From Ostrinia nubilalis (Eukaryota > Arthropoda > Insecta > Lepidoptera > Crambidae), in assembly GCF_963855985.1 (NCBI RefSeq), contig NC_087092.1, positions 6,262,001-6,326,000 on the forward strand: DNA of 64,000 bases. Reading direction: 5' to 3'. The position numbers were made by a program, and so were the translations under genes. Below the pieces are notes generated by a model. That model was not told the DNA's origin. It worked only from the letters and a program-made list of their open reading frames with translations, and searched no databases. Below are positions 1 to 13,450 of this stretch, one piece after another. Numbering within the stretch: position 1 is the stretch's first letter; every line of letters begins with the position of its first letter.

Positions 1-3000
1 CTAATTGAACGTCGCGGAGACGCTTGCTCCGTCCCTGTCCCCCCCGAATAAAAGTAATGTTCTATTACTGCGGTAACTAGCAAGTTTTCATTAGGAGAGA
101 GATGAACAGGCACTCAAATGAGCAGCTGAAGTTGCTCGCTGGCCGTGCCCGAAGTCCAAACTTTTGTTATTGTTTCGCTTCATTATTGTAATACGAAATA
201 CGCGGCACAATAATTAAGAGATTCTCGGAAATTGTCTCTTGTGACGTAATAGTTGGCCGAAAGTTTTATCAACGGGCTCTCATCGTGACAGAATGTTTGC
301 TACGTAAATAATTGCCGGATTGCTTCTGAGTCCAGCTAATAATAACAAGTTAATCGCGCTAGTTATTAGAGAGGAAAAGACTGTTATAAGAAAAGGGAAA
401 TGCCTACGCCATTGCTGGCGGTCGTTGGACAATCAAAGCTTATAAGAAACCTATTAGCTGGAACAAAACGTTATACTTGCGGCTTACTTGATGGCATAAT
501 TAACTTATTAAGCATTTCTAATTGAACGGCCGGCGGCACTCCAAGCTTAACAATGTAGTATTTTATTTTATGTAGTTAGTTGCGGCCAAAATGTAGAGTT
601 AGATGTGCTGAAAAAAGTTTTCAGCAGTCAGATGTTCATTTAATATAAATAAAATTAGAATAGAAGCAAAGGTACGAGTATGTTAATTTAATCGCTCATC
701 ATTAGACGCGAGTTGAAATTATGTTCATTGAGAAATATTACATTTTGCGTCTGTACTTTTTACAAGTTATGTTTGAGTTGTTACTGAAGCCATATTAATT
801 AAAACTTTCCATAGTTTTCTCCTATAAATTATTTAAATTAATAATACTTTTAGTTAAAATTAAAAGTTGCATTATTAAAAATTTTGATCGATAACTTTTT
901 CATTGTTACAACAGAATTCGCTAAGATAATATCCAATTTTAATTGCAATCAAACAGAGACTTTTGGATCAAAATTAGAATTTTATACCTACACTTTATTC
1001 TAATACTTGTGCGTTTGAAGATACTAAGTAGACGCAATAAGTCTTCAGAAGGTTCATTCGTAAAGTTCGATGGCGAGCGTCTAGTTGCGAATGTTTTTTG
1101 AAACTTGTGTGGGGTCTGCGAACATTAATCACCTTTTTTGGGAAAATATCTTAGTTTTACGTTTGTGGAACTTGTTGCCCGGTGAGAGAGAGTCTTAGGA
1201 AATAAGCGATTCATCTTACACTACAATATATTTATTAATTGCTGAGGTCAGGAAAGTAATTCATAATGAAGTAGGTACTATAACAATTATTGCAACAACT
1301 TTAAATAAACATAGCTAAACGTATATTTGTACCCAGTGAGATCAAACTCGCATCAAAGGTTGCAAATAACTCTAAAATGGCCTTCTATTAAGATCCTAAT
1401 TTATTTGCTATGAGTATCCACGCTCAAATAGTTAAATTACCAGAGTTAGATACCAGCTTTGTTATACAACATTCTTGAAACAAGGATTTGATTATATTCA
1501 ATCTAAAACAATAGCAATGACTGTATTTACAATAGAGACTGAACGTAACACTGTTACATCGGCATAAACGTCTTGGGAGTTGAACGCAAACAGTATATCG
1601 AAATAGCTGTTCCGAAGAACACATCCACTTGATGCCAAGACAAATATGTGCGCACATTCTAATGCATTCACGAGGTGGATTCAAAATGCTAACTTTCGGC
1701 AAACGAACAGAACGGCGGATAAAAGCTGTTGTAGAAAGAATTGGCTCCTCTTCATTTTCTCCATTGTGAAGTTGAATGGGACGAGAACAATCAAGTTTCT
1801 CGTCGGGGTGATTGTGTGGGGACAACCCTATTGTCTACATCCAGGTAAAATAGAAATACTAGCCCCCACACTACTTTTTACCTGGAGATGCTCAACTTTT
1901 AAAATCCCGAAGTTCACAAGTTGTTTTATAGCGCGCAACGTTGCCAAAGCGTTTGATATGAACAAGATTTACTCGGCAAAAACGTTGCGCATTCCCGAAA
2001 CTCTGAGGAAACTTATCAAAAGGCGTGAAAGGAAATTATGCCATAAATCAAACACATCGAAATTTTTTTAGAGCGATATGTTACACGAGAAATATTTGGG
2101 AGAGTGGCCGTTAGGCCGCAAGCGGGCAGGACAATTTATCAAGGCGGCGGAACCCTCGTCCAATCGGTTGATAGCAATTCCATAAATATTTACTTTAATA
2201 AGATTCCGTCCTTTTTATTCGCGAGTGTTGTTTTACGAGACACTTTGGCCCGCGATTGCGACCTGGAGTGGCGTAAGCGCATTGTTTTTTTAGTGCCGGA
2301 GTTTGTAGCAAAGTGTTAGTTAAAGCCCTTCGTCAAACCCCATTGAAACGGGGCCCTAAAACTCACCCGTAACAAGATAAAAGGAAAAGAACTAAGTGGA
2401 TAGTAAAAAAAGGAAATTTCCCCCGAACTTCAAGTGTCCGTGCAAAAATTTTACATTGTCCACCTGTGAGAACAACTTTGTTTAATTAAATTAACGATGT
2501 CTAAAGTTTTTTTTTCACCAAAGCATTTTTTTATACAGATATGCCACAACAATGTTTCTATGAAGCGAGCCGTGCCTAGTAATGCCGTTATCGTAGAGCT
2601 TAGCAATTTAGTGTTGTACTACACCGTGACGTGGTCCACTCGGGCTCTAACCACGAAATATGATGGTAACTGTCTCGGTATACAATCACGGTGTGTTCCG
2701 ACCCGGTTGATAGTAGCGGCCGTAATCCGGGCAAGACGTGCCCGGGACGCGAGGGGTGGGCTTTGCGGATCATCGGACACGGGACTACCCTTGTAGACAA
2801 CACTATAGACAACTATGCACATTACAAAACTTGCCGATAAACAAAGGAACATTCCAATAATAGAGCATTGTAATGGATTATTTATGGGCGATGGTTTTGA
2901 GGTGGAGATTTTAATAATGGTTGAACAAAGGGCGAGCGTGATTTACTGTGTCTTGTTGTTTCAATAAATTGGGTGAGTATCTGAAGAATTTTTCAATTGA
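1..3000. other. No supported gene; AT-rich noncoding DNA
   Basis: I see no credible gene or transposon end here. Several short reading frames exist (141 codons from 1646, 71 from 2104, 99 from 2497, plus strand), but they lack recognisable domains and overlap open frames on the other strand. The stretch at about 2600-2810 is more GC-rich than its surroundings and could be an old repeat or a regulatory block. I cannot assign it. Confidence 0.6.
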
Positions 3001-3008
3001 AAGCAAGA

Positions 3009-3037
3009 ATATTATTATTTATTTATTATTTATTGCT
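3009..3037. repeat. AT-rich simple repeat (ATT/TTTA type)
   Basis: A run of ATT and ATTT units forms an imperfect microsatellite. Tracts like this often mark the tails of old LINE insertions in insects, but no LINE body is visible beside it. Confidence 0.6.
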
Positions 3038-4109
3038 TAAATTACAATGGTAGCATTGTTTGCCTTCGCGTCTAGCCATTATTTGGAACAAGCTTGGTGG
3101 ATAGGATTCGAAGCGATGGTGCAAGAAGTACGAGGAAATGTGGTCGCTCTTGCTTAGTTGTAGTTTATCGATTTTTACATCTTAGTGCAAACTTATGAAC
3201 TAAATAAACTATTTTTCTTTCTTTATGCACAATAGAAGCATCATGCGACAGAAGTCAAATTTTGAATCAAGCCCAAACCGCTCTACAACTCAATTTAATG
3301 ACCACTTACGCATCAGAAGTTTCGATAAATCGTCGGAAAGTTGCATCTGGTTCCCGACTATATTGCCAAACTGTTCCGTAGTGGCCTGTAAACAGACCTG
3401 CGCAATAAGCACTACTCCAAACTCGGGGACAACTTGAGTGCGAGCTACTCGACCAACTTTAAGATGCTTTTTCGTGGATGGTGGTTGGTAACCTACAGCG
3501 AATACTAGGTAACACGCTGTAATTGGGCTATTTTTTTAGTAAAGTGCATTTGGAAGATTTGATTGTCACTTGAGCATGCTTAAACACGTGGTGGACCAAT
3601 GATCTGGAGACATTTTTGTAACAAATCGTATTGCTACAAATTGAAGACAAGTTTGGTTGTTAGAATCAGCCTAATTATTTTAAAAAGAACAAAACTGTAT
3701 TTCAGTATTTTACATTTTATTTTTATTATGGTACCTACTCATGGCAAACAATTCCACATGAATACTGCTGGAGGATTAATGTTTGAGGACCTGTAGTTGC
3801 AACTCCTTATATCTCCGATATATCCTTAACTTTTTCAATATACATGCTCTATTTAAGCCTCACTTGGAAGAGTTCTTAAAAAGTATTTACAGTAACAAAC
3901 TAGCCACCAAATAATGCAGTGCTAAGGGCCGAATTTCGCCTTTTGTATCTCTTCTACGGCAAACATTTGCTTTTCTCACTGCGGTCTTCCTAACAAGTGA
4001 ACCGTGCGGGACGTGCGAGTCTTCGCTAAGGCGGGCTCGCTGCCGGCATCTCAATTTAGACACAATATACGAAATAAGTGCGGTAGGTTCGAAATTAAAT
4101 GCTGTAACT

Positions 4110-4340
4110 TGATTTCGAATGAAAAACAATTGAAAAATAGACTCTAAGTGACTGGCCATTGGCATAGACAAAGTGGGATTAATTGTTCACTCGAACAATC
4201 TCGAACGAAAAACAATTGAAAAGCGGCCTCAAACTTAGCCTAGCAAATGAATGATAATGAAATGGTGAGTTCGATTTTATCAGTCGTGAACATTAAACAA
4301 ATGAAACGCGGTCGTACCCTGGTCATTGGCTTATGGAAAT
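4110..4340 (+). repeat. Degenerate local direct repeat, 2-3 units
   Basis: The segment at 4112-4145 and the segment at 4199-4233 share the core GAAAAACAATTGAAAA, preceded by TCGAA and followed by a related CTC-containing stretch, with a spacing of about 87 bp. A phrase resembling CTGGCCATTGGC in the first unit reappears as CTGGTCATTGGC near 4320. These look like remnants of an old tandem duplication. Function is unknown. Confidence 0.4.
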
Positions 4341-5538
4341 AAGGAATTCGATTTTTAAAAATTGAAATAACTCATTGTTTCACCTGTTACATTTCACTCT
4401 CAAGCTGAACTTGCATAAAAATGATAAGATACCCGTACATGGAAGCTGGTACCCAAACTACCTGACCAAAACTGTATACATTTTTAACAACCATATCTAA
4501 ACTTATGTTTATAATGTTACAATGGTTCTAATAAAAGCATAATTAATGACATTTTGTACCCTGACCAAACACAAGAGTAACTTCGATCATGAAAAATTTT
4601 CATAGAGCATGTAAGTACCTATCTTACACTAGCAGGCTTTCTGCTCGCTCCTACTTTATGATTAAACCTACCCGCATCCACCACTTCGAAAGCAATTAAA
4701 ACCATATTATCAGGATCATACACTTCCCTCCTTCGACCCTCCGCCATTTTATTTTCGCCTCCGTCAACGAAAAAATAATCCCAAAGAATTTGTGATTAAG
4801 CTCGCAATGATACACATCTCCCAGATAATGGTTAAATAATTTCTAAGGGAACCCTATATTTGGTGAAGAGGAAATAATATTTCATTTCTTAGTCGTTATC
4901 TGGGTTTACCTTAGCGTTAAAACCCCTGCAATGTTGAGTATCAATTTCATGTTGAGTTATTGTGAAAGTTTAATGAATGTAAACAATATTTCACAAACTA
5001 ATGACCGAATTGAATTGCGATCTTATTTCACTTAATTCTATTATTCTCTTGCGTAAAGCCACAATTTATTCAAAGATTTATTGTAATCATCGAAAAGTTT
5101 TGTTAAGCTATGAAAATGAAATTAATATTTTAAAGACTAGATCAAAGTTTAAAGTTAACGGTTTGATTACAGAATAAGTTAGACAAGGTGAACTAAAACT
5201 AGTCAATCATGTCTCTATTCTATTCCACAAAAGATTTATCTTGAACTGAGTCTACTTTTTTAGAACGTCAGCAAACTATTTGGATATTTTTCAATATTTT
5301 TCTAACTTCCTCAAATACTCGTACCATGTAATAAATAAATGAACGAATTAATAAATGGCCTATTTATTTAAATCTAACCTTAGTGCAAGTAAATGCAAGA
5401 AAAGGAATGCAAAATACGCTTTATTTCGATGGCACAGTTTCCCGCACTTCGCTAAGGGCGTGAGCACACAGAACACCTGTAAGGGCTCGCTGCGAGAGCT
5501 GAGCGTATTTGCGCTGCGCGATCACGAGAGATTCGATC

Positions 5539-5560
5539 GAGTGAGTGAATGAGTGAGTGA
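5539..5560 (+). repeat. GAGT tetranucleotide microsatellite
   Basis: About five consecutive GAGT/GAAT units, one of them imperfect. It lies at the end of a slightly GC-richer patch (5440-5560). Confidence 0.7.
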
Positions 5561-8477
5561 TTTGAAGCGGCGGCCATAGTTCTTTGTTACGCCCGAGATT
5601 AATAGAGGAACTGAAAAACTGATATGTTCCGAACTTTTTATGGCGTTTTGTTGCAATACCTATTGAGTTGTTGGAACTATAGTTTATTTATACTAATATT
5701 AGTTTATATTATTTAAATCGTCAAATGAACACTGCGTTAGTTAATTTCTATAAAGTTAAAAGGAAAATCCAAGGGAAGTTAATGAAAAATACAATTAAGA
5801 GAAAAAACTTCGTAAGCTCATAAAATTCATTTACGACCTTTTTGATGACTCCGTCTCGATTACACCAAAATAATCTCACACCGCAAAGGAAGCCAATGAA
5901 AACTTCCGATTCGGGGATTACTTAAAACTCATAAAGTTCTCTAATCAAAGACGTTAAGGGGGCATCAGATTACAAATTTACAGGTAAAGATCGCTATAAA
6001 GACGAGTGTAAGAGAGAGTTAACTGCGCCCAGTAATCGGCCGTCGTTTTACGAGCTCCAGTTTGCATATCCCGCCAGATGTTAGAACAATAAAGTCCAAA
6101 AGCTGGGCATTGTGCGGAGTTGTTACTTGTTATTCCGGCTAAATCTAACCTTTGGAGGCTTAGGAACGTGCTCAGCTGGAATTTTATGAAACTGCCATGG
6201 AAACAGGCCAGCACACGAATGCTGATTTCGGACATGTTTGAGCTCCAATTATTTCCAGCGATGCCCACTTCAACGTCTTGTTGTTTACAAAGTATTTCTC
6301 GATTGAAATAAACAACGGCTAAATAGACCTCCATAAAAAACAAACGCTAATATCAAACGAAAGTTCTATTATTTAAATCGAACGCCGTTTGAAAAAGGAA
6401 TCCACTTTTAAATTTAAATTTGAAAAGTTGTTCGGAGCGACCCGTAACGTTAAAAGGGTATTACTTATGAATCAATAGTTAATGAGTATCAATGGGAGGC
6501 TTTGAAACTGAAGTCTCTGTGTGCATTCTGGGTGCATCATTAATATTGAAAGTTGCTCCCTCGGCCATTGTCTCTGAGTAGCCGCCTCTTTGTATATTAT
6601 ACGGCGACTTCTGTACGGAAACGAACTACTCATTTCCTTTACTCAAAAGTTTTCCTTCGGAAAATATCGGCCTGATTTTTATTTCGATACTCCGTAGTTA
6701 ATATTGATTCTTTATTCAACGAGTCCTACGCTCGGGCACGGATATTTTTTATTGCTAATGGCTCATTTTGGCGCAGAAAAATACTTTTTGCGATATCTTT
6801 ACAAAATGTTCTCGCTAGAGATGTTTACAAAAACGTTACTACTTTTTCACTCGTAGTCGTAATTCGAAAGTTTGGACCGCGACGTAATGGAATTATAATA
6901 GCAATATCGATATGCTCGCAGCGTAGTAACTTGCCGAAACTTTATAAGGCCCATTCGGACGTACAGTGCGCTGAACCGAAAAATTGCCACCGGACACTCG
7001 GACAAAAATGATGTTTTTCAAATGGAAAAAAACCGAGCGACCGACTATAAATGAAGTTACTCCCTTATACTATTTTTCCCGTGAAACTATTTTAATTAAA
7101 TCCGCTCGGTTGGAAGGAGTTTATAGAGGGACAAATCGGCGGGAGCCGATAGATTGGGAATGTCCAATTTCGGAGGCAGGCTCTCGATGAAGCTGGCTGG
7201 TAATTGTCGTGGTCATTAACGTTTACGATAATGACTTGGCTAGGACAGGATTGACGGCGCTATCGCGTCGCCTATCATATAACAAGCCGGAGATTCGGGG
7301 TATCAGTCTAATCCGCGGGAATATGCGACGCTGTACGACATTACGCGACGGTAAGCCCGCCGTTGAAGCCAGTAATTCGCTATCTGGTTATAGTGGTTCA
7401 TAATTGATCAGAGACGTGAACCGGAGTTGAATCGCTCCAGTGAAGCTATAATGAACCCTGCACAGACGTAATAAAGCTCACCTTTGACCGTGCAGCTTAC
7501 ACGTGCAGCCCGTGAACTGCCAAGGACAATGACGCTCGTCATGAGAGAAACTTTTCAAAGCAATACAGCGCAGTTCACGTAGCAAAGTGACGGTATTGCA
7601 ACACGACAATGAAAGGAAACGAACCCGCGTGGTCGTGAAAGAAGTTTACAAGGCAAACTAGTAAATAGAATGAAAAGTTGAACAGATTTTAATCAACTAA
7701 AATGTTGTCCATGCAAAGGACTTTATGAAGTTTCTGTTTGCTCCGACTCCGTTGAAGGCGACTGAAGTTTATTCTAATTTTTTATTTAAAACTTCTATTT
7801 CGTTTTCGTGAAAAACTACCTTTTAAACGAGGTAGTGAGTTATTTGGGGAGCTCGACTGTTTTATTTGGCTGCATAATAGAATGCAATCATACGGCGCAA
7901 GGTAAATGGGGAGTCATTTTCGTCTTTAAAATCTTTTTGAAACCTTGATAGCGCGACGCAAGATTCTTGTGTGCACTTAGTCAGCAAAGAACCAAAGACG
8001 TACGACGGGCAGAAAGTGTAAATATTCCTTCAAATGAGGCTTTGGGCCGCGTTTTCCCTGAGAGCGGTGACTTTCGGAAAGTTTTACATTTATGCGGAAA
8101 ACATGTATTTATTTACCATTAAACTAATATATTTGTCAAAATATTAATAGTTAAAGTTTGTTGGAACTGGTTTAGGTTACTTTTGGTCATTATTCCGCAG
8201 TTACAAGCGTGGAATAGGTAAGTAGATACATAAAACTGTAGGGTGTGTCATGGGACTAAATGCCAATGAGGGTAATAGTAGTCCAACAAAGTTCAAACTG
8301 AACAACAAATTTACCCACGCAGCCCGAATCCTAATTAAGTTTACTGTGTTCACATTTATCTACTCACTAACAGTAGCATTTGATGGAACAAAGCACTAAA
8401 ACAATTTTCTCGAAGTTTGTCACAGATTTTAGTACAGATCGAATGTTTCTCATCCAATTACCGCAGTAGACCTCTAT

Positions 8478-8505
8478 TGACCTTTAAAGAGCCACTTTGA
8501 CCTTT
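8478..8505 (+). promoter_or_regulatory. Paired TGACCTTT motifs (nuclear-receptor half-site-like)
   Basis: TGACCTTT occurs at 8478-8485 and again at 8498-8505, 20 bp apart. On the minus strand each reads AAAGGTCA, which resembles the AGGTCA half-site bound by nuclear receptors. Only the motif match is seen. Binding and function are inferred, and chance occurrence in 64 kb is quite possible. Confidence 0.15.
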
Positions 8506-10295
8506 TATCTACACAATTTGAACGCTAATATTTTCATGTTTTAGTATTAAAATACTGCTTAAAATTATAACATACACGGCATGAAGGTTATTGAGATCAC
8601 TAAGCCGTATCCTTTCGAGCGAACCACTAAAAGTAATAAAACGCTAAAAGTGAAACGTTACTTTTTCAGTTTCAACACTAAATAATTTCTACAACTACGA
8701 AACTTTACGGTTCGATTTATTCTATTCTCAGATCTAGTTAATTGCTGTACAAAATTTAAGCACGTGTAGATAATATTCTTATATAATTTGTCTGGCATGT
8801 AGTCTACTGTAATAATTTGTCTCAAATATTCGTTAAAAGTATTTATTGTGAAGTGTTTGTGATCTCACATCAGTTAACCTTTTGATATAACTGAATCAGT
8901 GAGATTTCTTATTAATTCCGACTCGCAGATGAACTTTTCAATTTTTTTAATTTTAATTACACCCGCTCTCAGTCAGGCCGCAGCCTTACCCTCTCCCCTC
9001 GCAGCCTCACCCCCGTAATGATGCGTCTCAAGAGATGCAGGCTGAAGGAGCTGAAGGTCTTGCAATTTTTAACTACGTCATATTTTTTTTCAATGCGTGG
9101 TCACGCACGTATTTAATTTGCGATGCTGATGTTTTTCCTTGTTTTTCTGAATAATGGAGCCACGTGAGACACGTTGGCAGAATATTTTTTATGTTTTTGT
9201 GCAAATAGCACTCGGAATATTTTTTATAAATTATATTTTTCGATATAATAATAAGTAGGCTATACATGTGAGACTTGATTTTACGCTCCCTTTTGTCAGT
9301 AAATTGAAATCTATTTCTCTAAAATATAATTCATTTTGAAAACAGTTTTCTAAAGAGCAAATAGATGTTATTGCGAACATTTTCATGCGTAAATTCGTAG
9401 GTCATTTCAATATCGAGATCTAGGTTACTCTCTCAGTTTAAAAACTAAGTCGTGAAAAGAATGTAAAAAAAACTAGTAAAACTCTTATTGTTAGTAATCT
9501 TATAAGCATTTTACAACACGTTCTTTTGTTGTAAATAATAACGCGAAACGCGCAATTACGAAGCATTTTCATCTGCTTTCATTGTTCATAAAAGTTTGAC
9601 TTCATATTTGATAGCACTGTTGGTCCAAGATTTCAACGTTAATATTAAAACGATTTCATATAAACAAATGGTATTCTAGAAAGAAACAAAGGATGTTATA
9701 TTGAAGTAGCCTCAAGCATTTCAATATTTAATGTGAAAAACGTTTACGACAGTTTAATGTCTATTTTCAAACAATAGTTTTAGTATTTAATTATTTCAAA
9801 CACACTAGAATTAAAGACAGGGAAATAAGGAATGCTAGCTTGATAAATAAATAATGTGGCACCGCAATTTCATTTCATTGTTTATTAAATTTAAACGAGT
9901 GTACCTACATTAGTTAAAATACATTTTATTCTTACAGTGTTCTTTAAGTTATGGGCTTTTCATAATAAACTTATTGTTATTTGAATTCGGTTTTTTACCT
10001 ATTGAATGAAGTATAACAACACACAGATTAATGATAAGTTACTGCGTATTATGTTAAGCTAAGCAATATACGTAATATGTAGTTATTCTAGACAAACCCA
10101 GCACTGACTTAACGACCCAAATGTTTTTTATTTGCCTTTAAAATACCCTTAATTTGCAGTGTTTAAAGCCTTCAGAAGACGCCATAATTTCAGTGTTCCA
10201 AACAGTTACATTACAATGTAACGTTTCAGTGTTATCGTACGAGAATCATTAGCGGCGGCGCATTTATAATAAAACTCTCAAGTTCGGGTTACTTT

Positions 10296-10316
10296 GTAAC
10301 TTGTGTTACAAGTTAC
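10296..10316. repeat. 21-bp hairpin GTAACTTGT-gtt-ACAAGTTAC
   Basis: Perfect 9-bp arms around a 3-base loop, followed at once by a further TACAAGTTA copy. Probably a slippage-derived local repeat. Confidence 0.5.
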
Positions 10317-10570
10317 TTGTATTACAAGTTAACGTTTACTTACAGTTTTATATGCACCCGAATTACGCCAGTTTAGCCGAGCGCAGATCATTGTGTGGAT
10401 AACTGTGCGGATTATTACTTGCTGTTACAGTTACGACGTATATTTATAGTTCATTCTTTTATTAGTGGTTTAGTTTAGTCTGTAGAACTATTTCTTGAAC
10501 TGAATTTGGTAAATAACTCGTTGTCTTTTCAAACTCGATATTTCACTCACAAATTGTGCCCAATGATTTA

Positions 10571-10675
10571 AGGCTGGATTGCGCCATCTTACTTTAAAAA
10601 GTTTGTCAAACTCAATACAAAAATCACCGGTTATCGTTATAGTTACTGTTAAAGTTAGCTGGTGCAACTTAGACT
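10571..10675. mobile_element. Small TIR MITE, GGCTGGATTGCGCCA family
   Basis: The left end reads AGGCTGGATTGCGCCATCTT. Reading the minus strand from the right end gives GTCTAAGTTGCACCAGCTAA, a diverged inverted copy of it. The element is about 105 bp, much too small to encode a transposase, so it would depend on an enzyme supplied elsewhere. Its termini match those of the larger element at 46048-46685 (GGCYGRGTTGCACCA), so the two appear to belong to one family. A TA-type target duplication is possible but not clear at this older copy. Confidence 0.55.
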
Positions 10676-11429
10676 AAGAGATGTTAAATGGATAAATAAA
10701 ATCTACCTTAAAATAAAATTAATAACTGTTGCTGTAATTAAGTCGACATTTGTGAGGGTAAGCTTGTGCAATTTCTAATTTATAGTAATAATGGCATAGC
10801 TGTTACAAAAATGAAGTTTTCCATATGCTAGAGTTCATATTAGGTATTCGTAAGTTACATTTACTTTCCCGTTACGTTGTTGTCGGATTATCTACCAACT
10901 GGGTTCATGTCTTTGTCTCACCGCTTCCCCTGACAATTTACTGTTTCACTTGACATTACAGTGTAAATTCAACTATGTAAATATCAGTACCGCGATGCAT
11001 TACTCACGGAGACGGAACTGTATTTTTCTAGGTTCCATAGAGTGCTTAGTTGTAAAATATTTACAGGATATTATGCTTTATGGTTCTTAAAAGTCTAAAG
11101 CTTCTAGATCTATTTTTCTTTGAGATAAATTATTGGTTGAATATAAAAAAGGTAATGGTAAGTTGAATCAAATAATTGTTTAGTCGTTGTCAGAAAAAAC
11201 AAGTTTATCTCGAATTTTCACAACATCTTTCTTTTACAGTTCTTTAGAAATTCATAATGAACGGCACAAGTCATTTATGTATGAATATTGAATTTAAGCT
11301 ACCTACATTATTATTTGTGTAAAAATATAAACTAGAAAATACCTCTCTGAACTATAGGCTCTACAGTGAGCTTGCTGTCCCGAGGCACGGCACTGGCTTC
11401 TGATGAAGCCTCTAGCGACCAGCCACAAA

Positions 11430-11439
11430 CCCCCCCCCC
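11430..11439 (+). repeat. C10 homopolymer
   Basis: Ten consecutive C residues followed by a C-rich CACCCCC stretch. Long C runs are rare in AT-rich insect DNA. It may be polymorphic or a sequencing weak point. Confidence 0.8.
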
Positions 11440-13102
11440 TCACCCCCTATTTTGTCAACAGCCGTTCTTAGCAAGATATCGTATCTTTTAGTCGCAGTTA
11501 ATAATCTAGTCCTTTGACGTGCCCGCCTTAAATTGGATGTTTAAGGACCGCTGTAAGCACTTTTGTATCTTCCATTGTAAGCTGAATTGGCAGTTTTTAT
11601 ATCCCCCACTTCTTCAGTAAACAAGCCGGTAGCAAGTAGCCTCAAATTAAAAATTACCGATTGGAAAATAAGCCGCTTCGGTTTGGTCATATTTCATTTG
11701 ATAAATGAAGAAAGGCCAACGATGAAATGCGTTTCCGGAAAAGTGCTACTTCATTCTTGTTTTGATGGAACGCTATTCTATAGACGATAGATGTTGGAAG
11801 AAAATTAGAAAAAATACACCATTCGCATCGGAACGAACGTCGAATTTTCAAATTACATTTTTGAGACGTGTTTCTGCGACGGAACGTAAAAATAATCCAG
11901 ACCACGCAACGGTGATTTCACATTGAATACCAAACACCATTTTGTAAATGCTTTTCCAACATACGTTTTTTTTTACAATAAGAAACTCAGGTGACACAGT
12001 TTCACAGAAAGCGTTGCGTCGTTTTATTTTCCTTGCGAAAGGTAGCGTCAGACGCGGAATTTAAAATTTCTACTCGAAGGATGAAAATATATCATAAGAT
12101 AAAACATGACTCAAAAGGTACGCAGATGCGACGAATTCAGCTGATCCCTACCCCCGGGGACCGAGGGCAAAAACTTGTGGGCCACGTTAACAATACCAGA
12201 ACTTGTAAAAGTATTTTCCTGGTCGGGGAATATCGTAGCGACTGTTAGGTGTCGCTGGCAGTTGTAAAATACGATAATACAATTAAAGTTAATAAAGTTT
12301 TTTTAGATAAAAAATATGCTCATATTCAGGGAAGTAGGCTGTGCTTTTTTATGACACACGGCTACAGTGAAAGGACTAAGACCTAAAAACTACTTATAAC
12401 AAATTAAATAATATGTTTGTGACCAAAATACTAGTTTGCTAGTTTTATACTTTAATTAAAGACAGAGTAAAGCAATGGATTTTTAATTGAAAGATAAGAG
12501 TCACGCTGGATTCAATCAATGAAAATCAATAATCATACTGTTTTTATTTAAGTACAAGCCAAATGGGCTTACAAGTCTCAATATTACAATAACTTTTCTA
12601 AACCGAATAAACAACATCCACTGTATCCCGTTCGCAACTCACCACAGCTAACGGTGATTACCTGTTCGTAACAAGTGGTTTGTTTATCCGCTAATATTAT
12701 AAAATGTTTTCATGTGCCATAAAAACAAATGACACGTACTTCCAGCAGAGTAAACACAACAAAATGACGCCGAAAACGTCCCGGTACATCGGTACATGTT
12801 TACGGGTTGGGAAGTTTCTGACACACTACGCGAATACAGAAGGTAAACAATTTATACCGGCTTTTGAAGGAATATATGACTGCCTTGATGCGACGGCTGG
12901 GAGACAAGAAGTGGAGCGCGGGTTTGCTTGTTGAAATTGTTTTAATGCTCGTCACAAATGAATTTATTTGGTAAAACAACGTTGTAAGTAAATAATACAT
13001 TCTGTATTGAAATTATGACATTACAATTATCAGTACTTGAATAAAGATGCAGGTAGCTTTTCAATATTTAGACCAATCACAATTGCTTGAACTCATTCTT
13101 GA

Positions 13103-13142
13103 CTTCTAAAAATATGTTCTTCTCTAAACATATTTTTAGAAG
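13103..13142. repeat. Short hairpin with perfect 16-bp arms
   Basis: CTTCTAAAAATATGTT is followed, after an 8-base loop, by its exact reverse complement. There are no duplicated flanks to show a transposon. The arms are AT-rich and the total length (40 nt) is short for a miRNA precursor. A decayed mini-foldback element is the simplest reading. Confidence 0.6.
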
Positions 13143-13430
13143 AGGACCCTAAGCTTGTCTACTCTAGTTTGTGCACAAGGTTACCACTTCAAAAATAACG
13201 CCAACCCTCGTCCTAGAATAAAGTTTATCTCTCCAAAATTGAAAATAACACGTTAGCGTCTCGTAATATAAATATCGCCGGGAGCTCGCTTGCGAGTACA
13301 ACGAAACCGCGATAGACATCTCGGTCTCACTAAAACATATTAGAATCTCTTGCGAGACACACGATAAGCATGTTTATTCGGGAGCGAGCCGAACAAATTG
13401 TTTGCTCGTGTTCTTTACCTGTTCTCCTAA

Positions 13431-13450
13431 GCGGCGCCGGCGGCGGCGGC
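13431..13450 (+). repeat. GGC-rich trinucleotide patch
   Basis: GCGGCGCCGGCGGCGGCGGC is a GC-rich simple repeat inside a CpG-containing block (about 13250-13500). It could belong to a promoter or untranslated exon, but I find no start, splice or protein signal to support that. Confidence 0.5.

Larger units (their letters stand above)
3040..10295. other. No supported gene; unique-looking noncoding DNA
   Basis: AT-rich sequence with scattered homopolymer runs and no frame with protein-like character. It contains a degenerate local repeat (about 4110-4340), a GAGT microsatellite (5539-5560) and a pair of TGACCTTT motifs (8478, 8498), listed separately. I see no TIRs, LINE tails or Helitron ends. 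Confidence 0.5.

Noticed and set aside
1646..2071. 141-codon plus-strand open frame
   Set aside because: No domain, no splice or start context, and the opposite strand is also open (1424-1825). The length is near chance expectation for 64 kb.
8247..8275. GCCAATGAGGGTAAT as a relic of the MITE at 38916
   Set aside because: The match is limited to about 10 bases (AATGAGGG plus neighbours) and does not extend.
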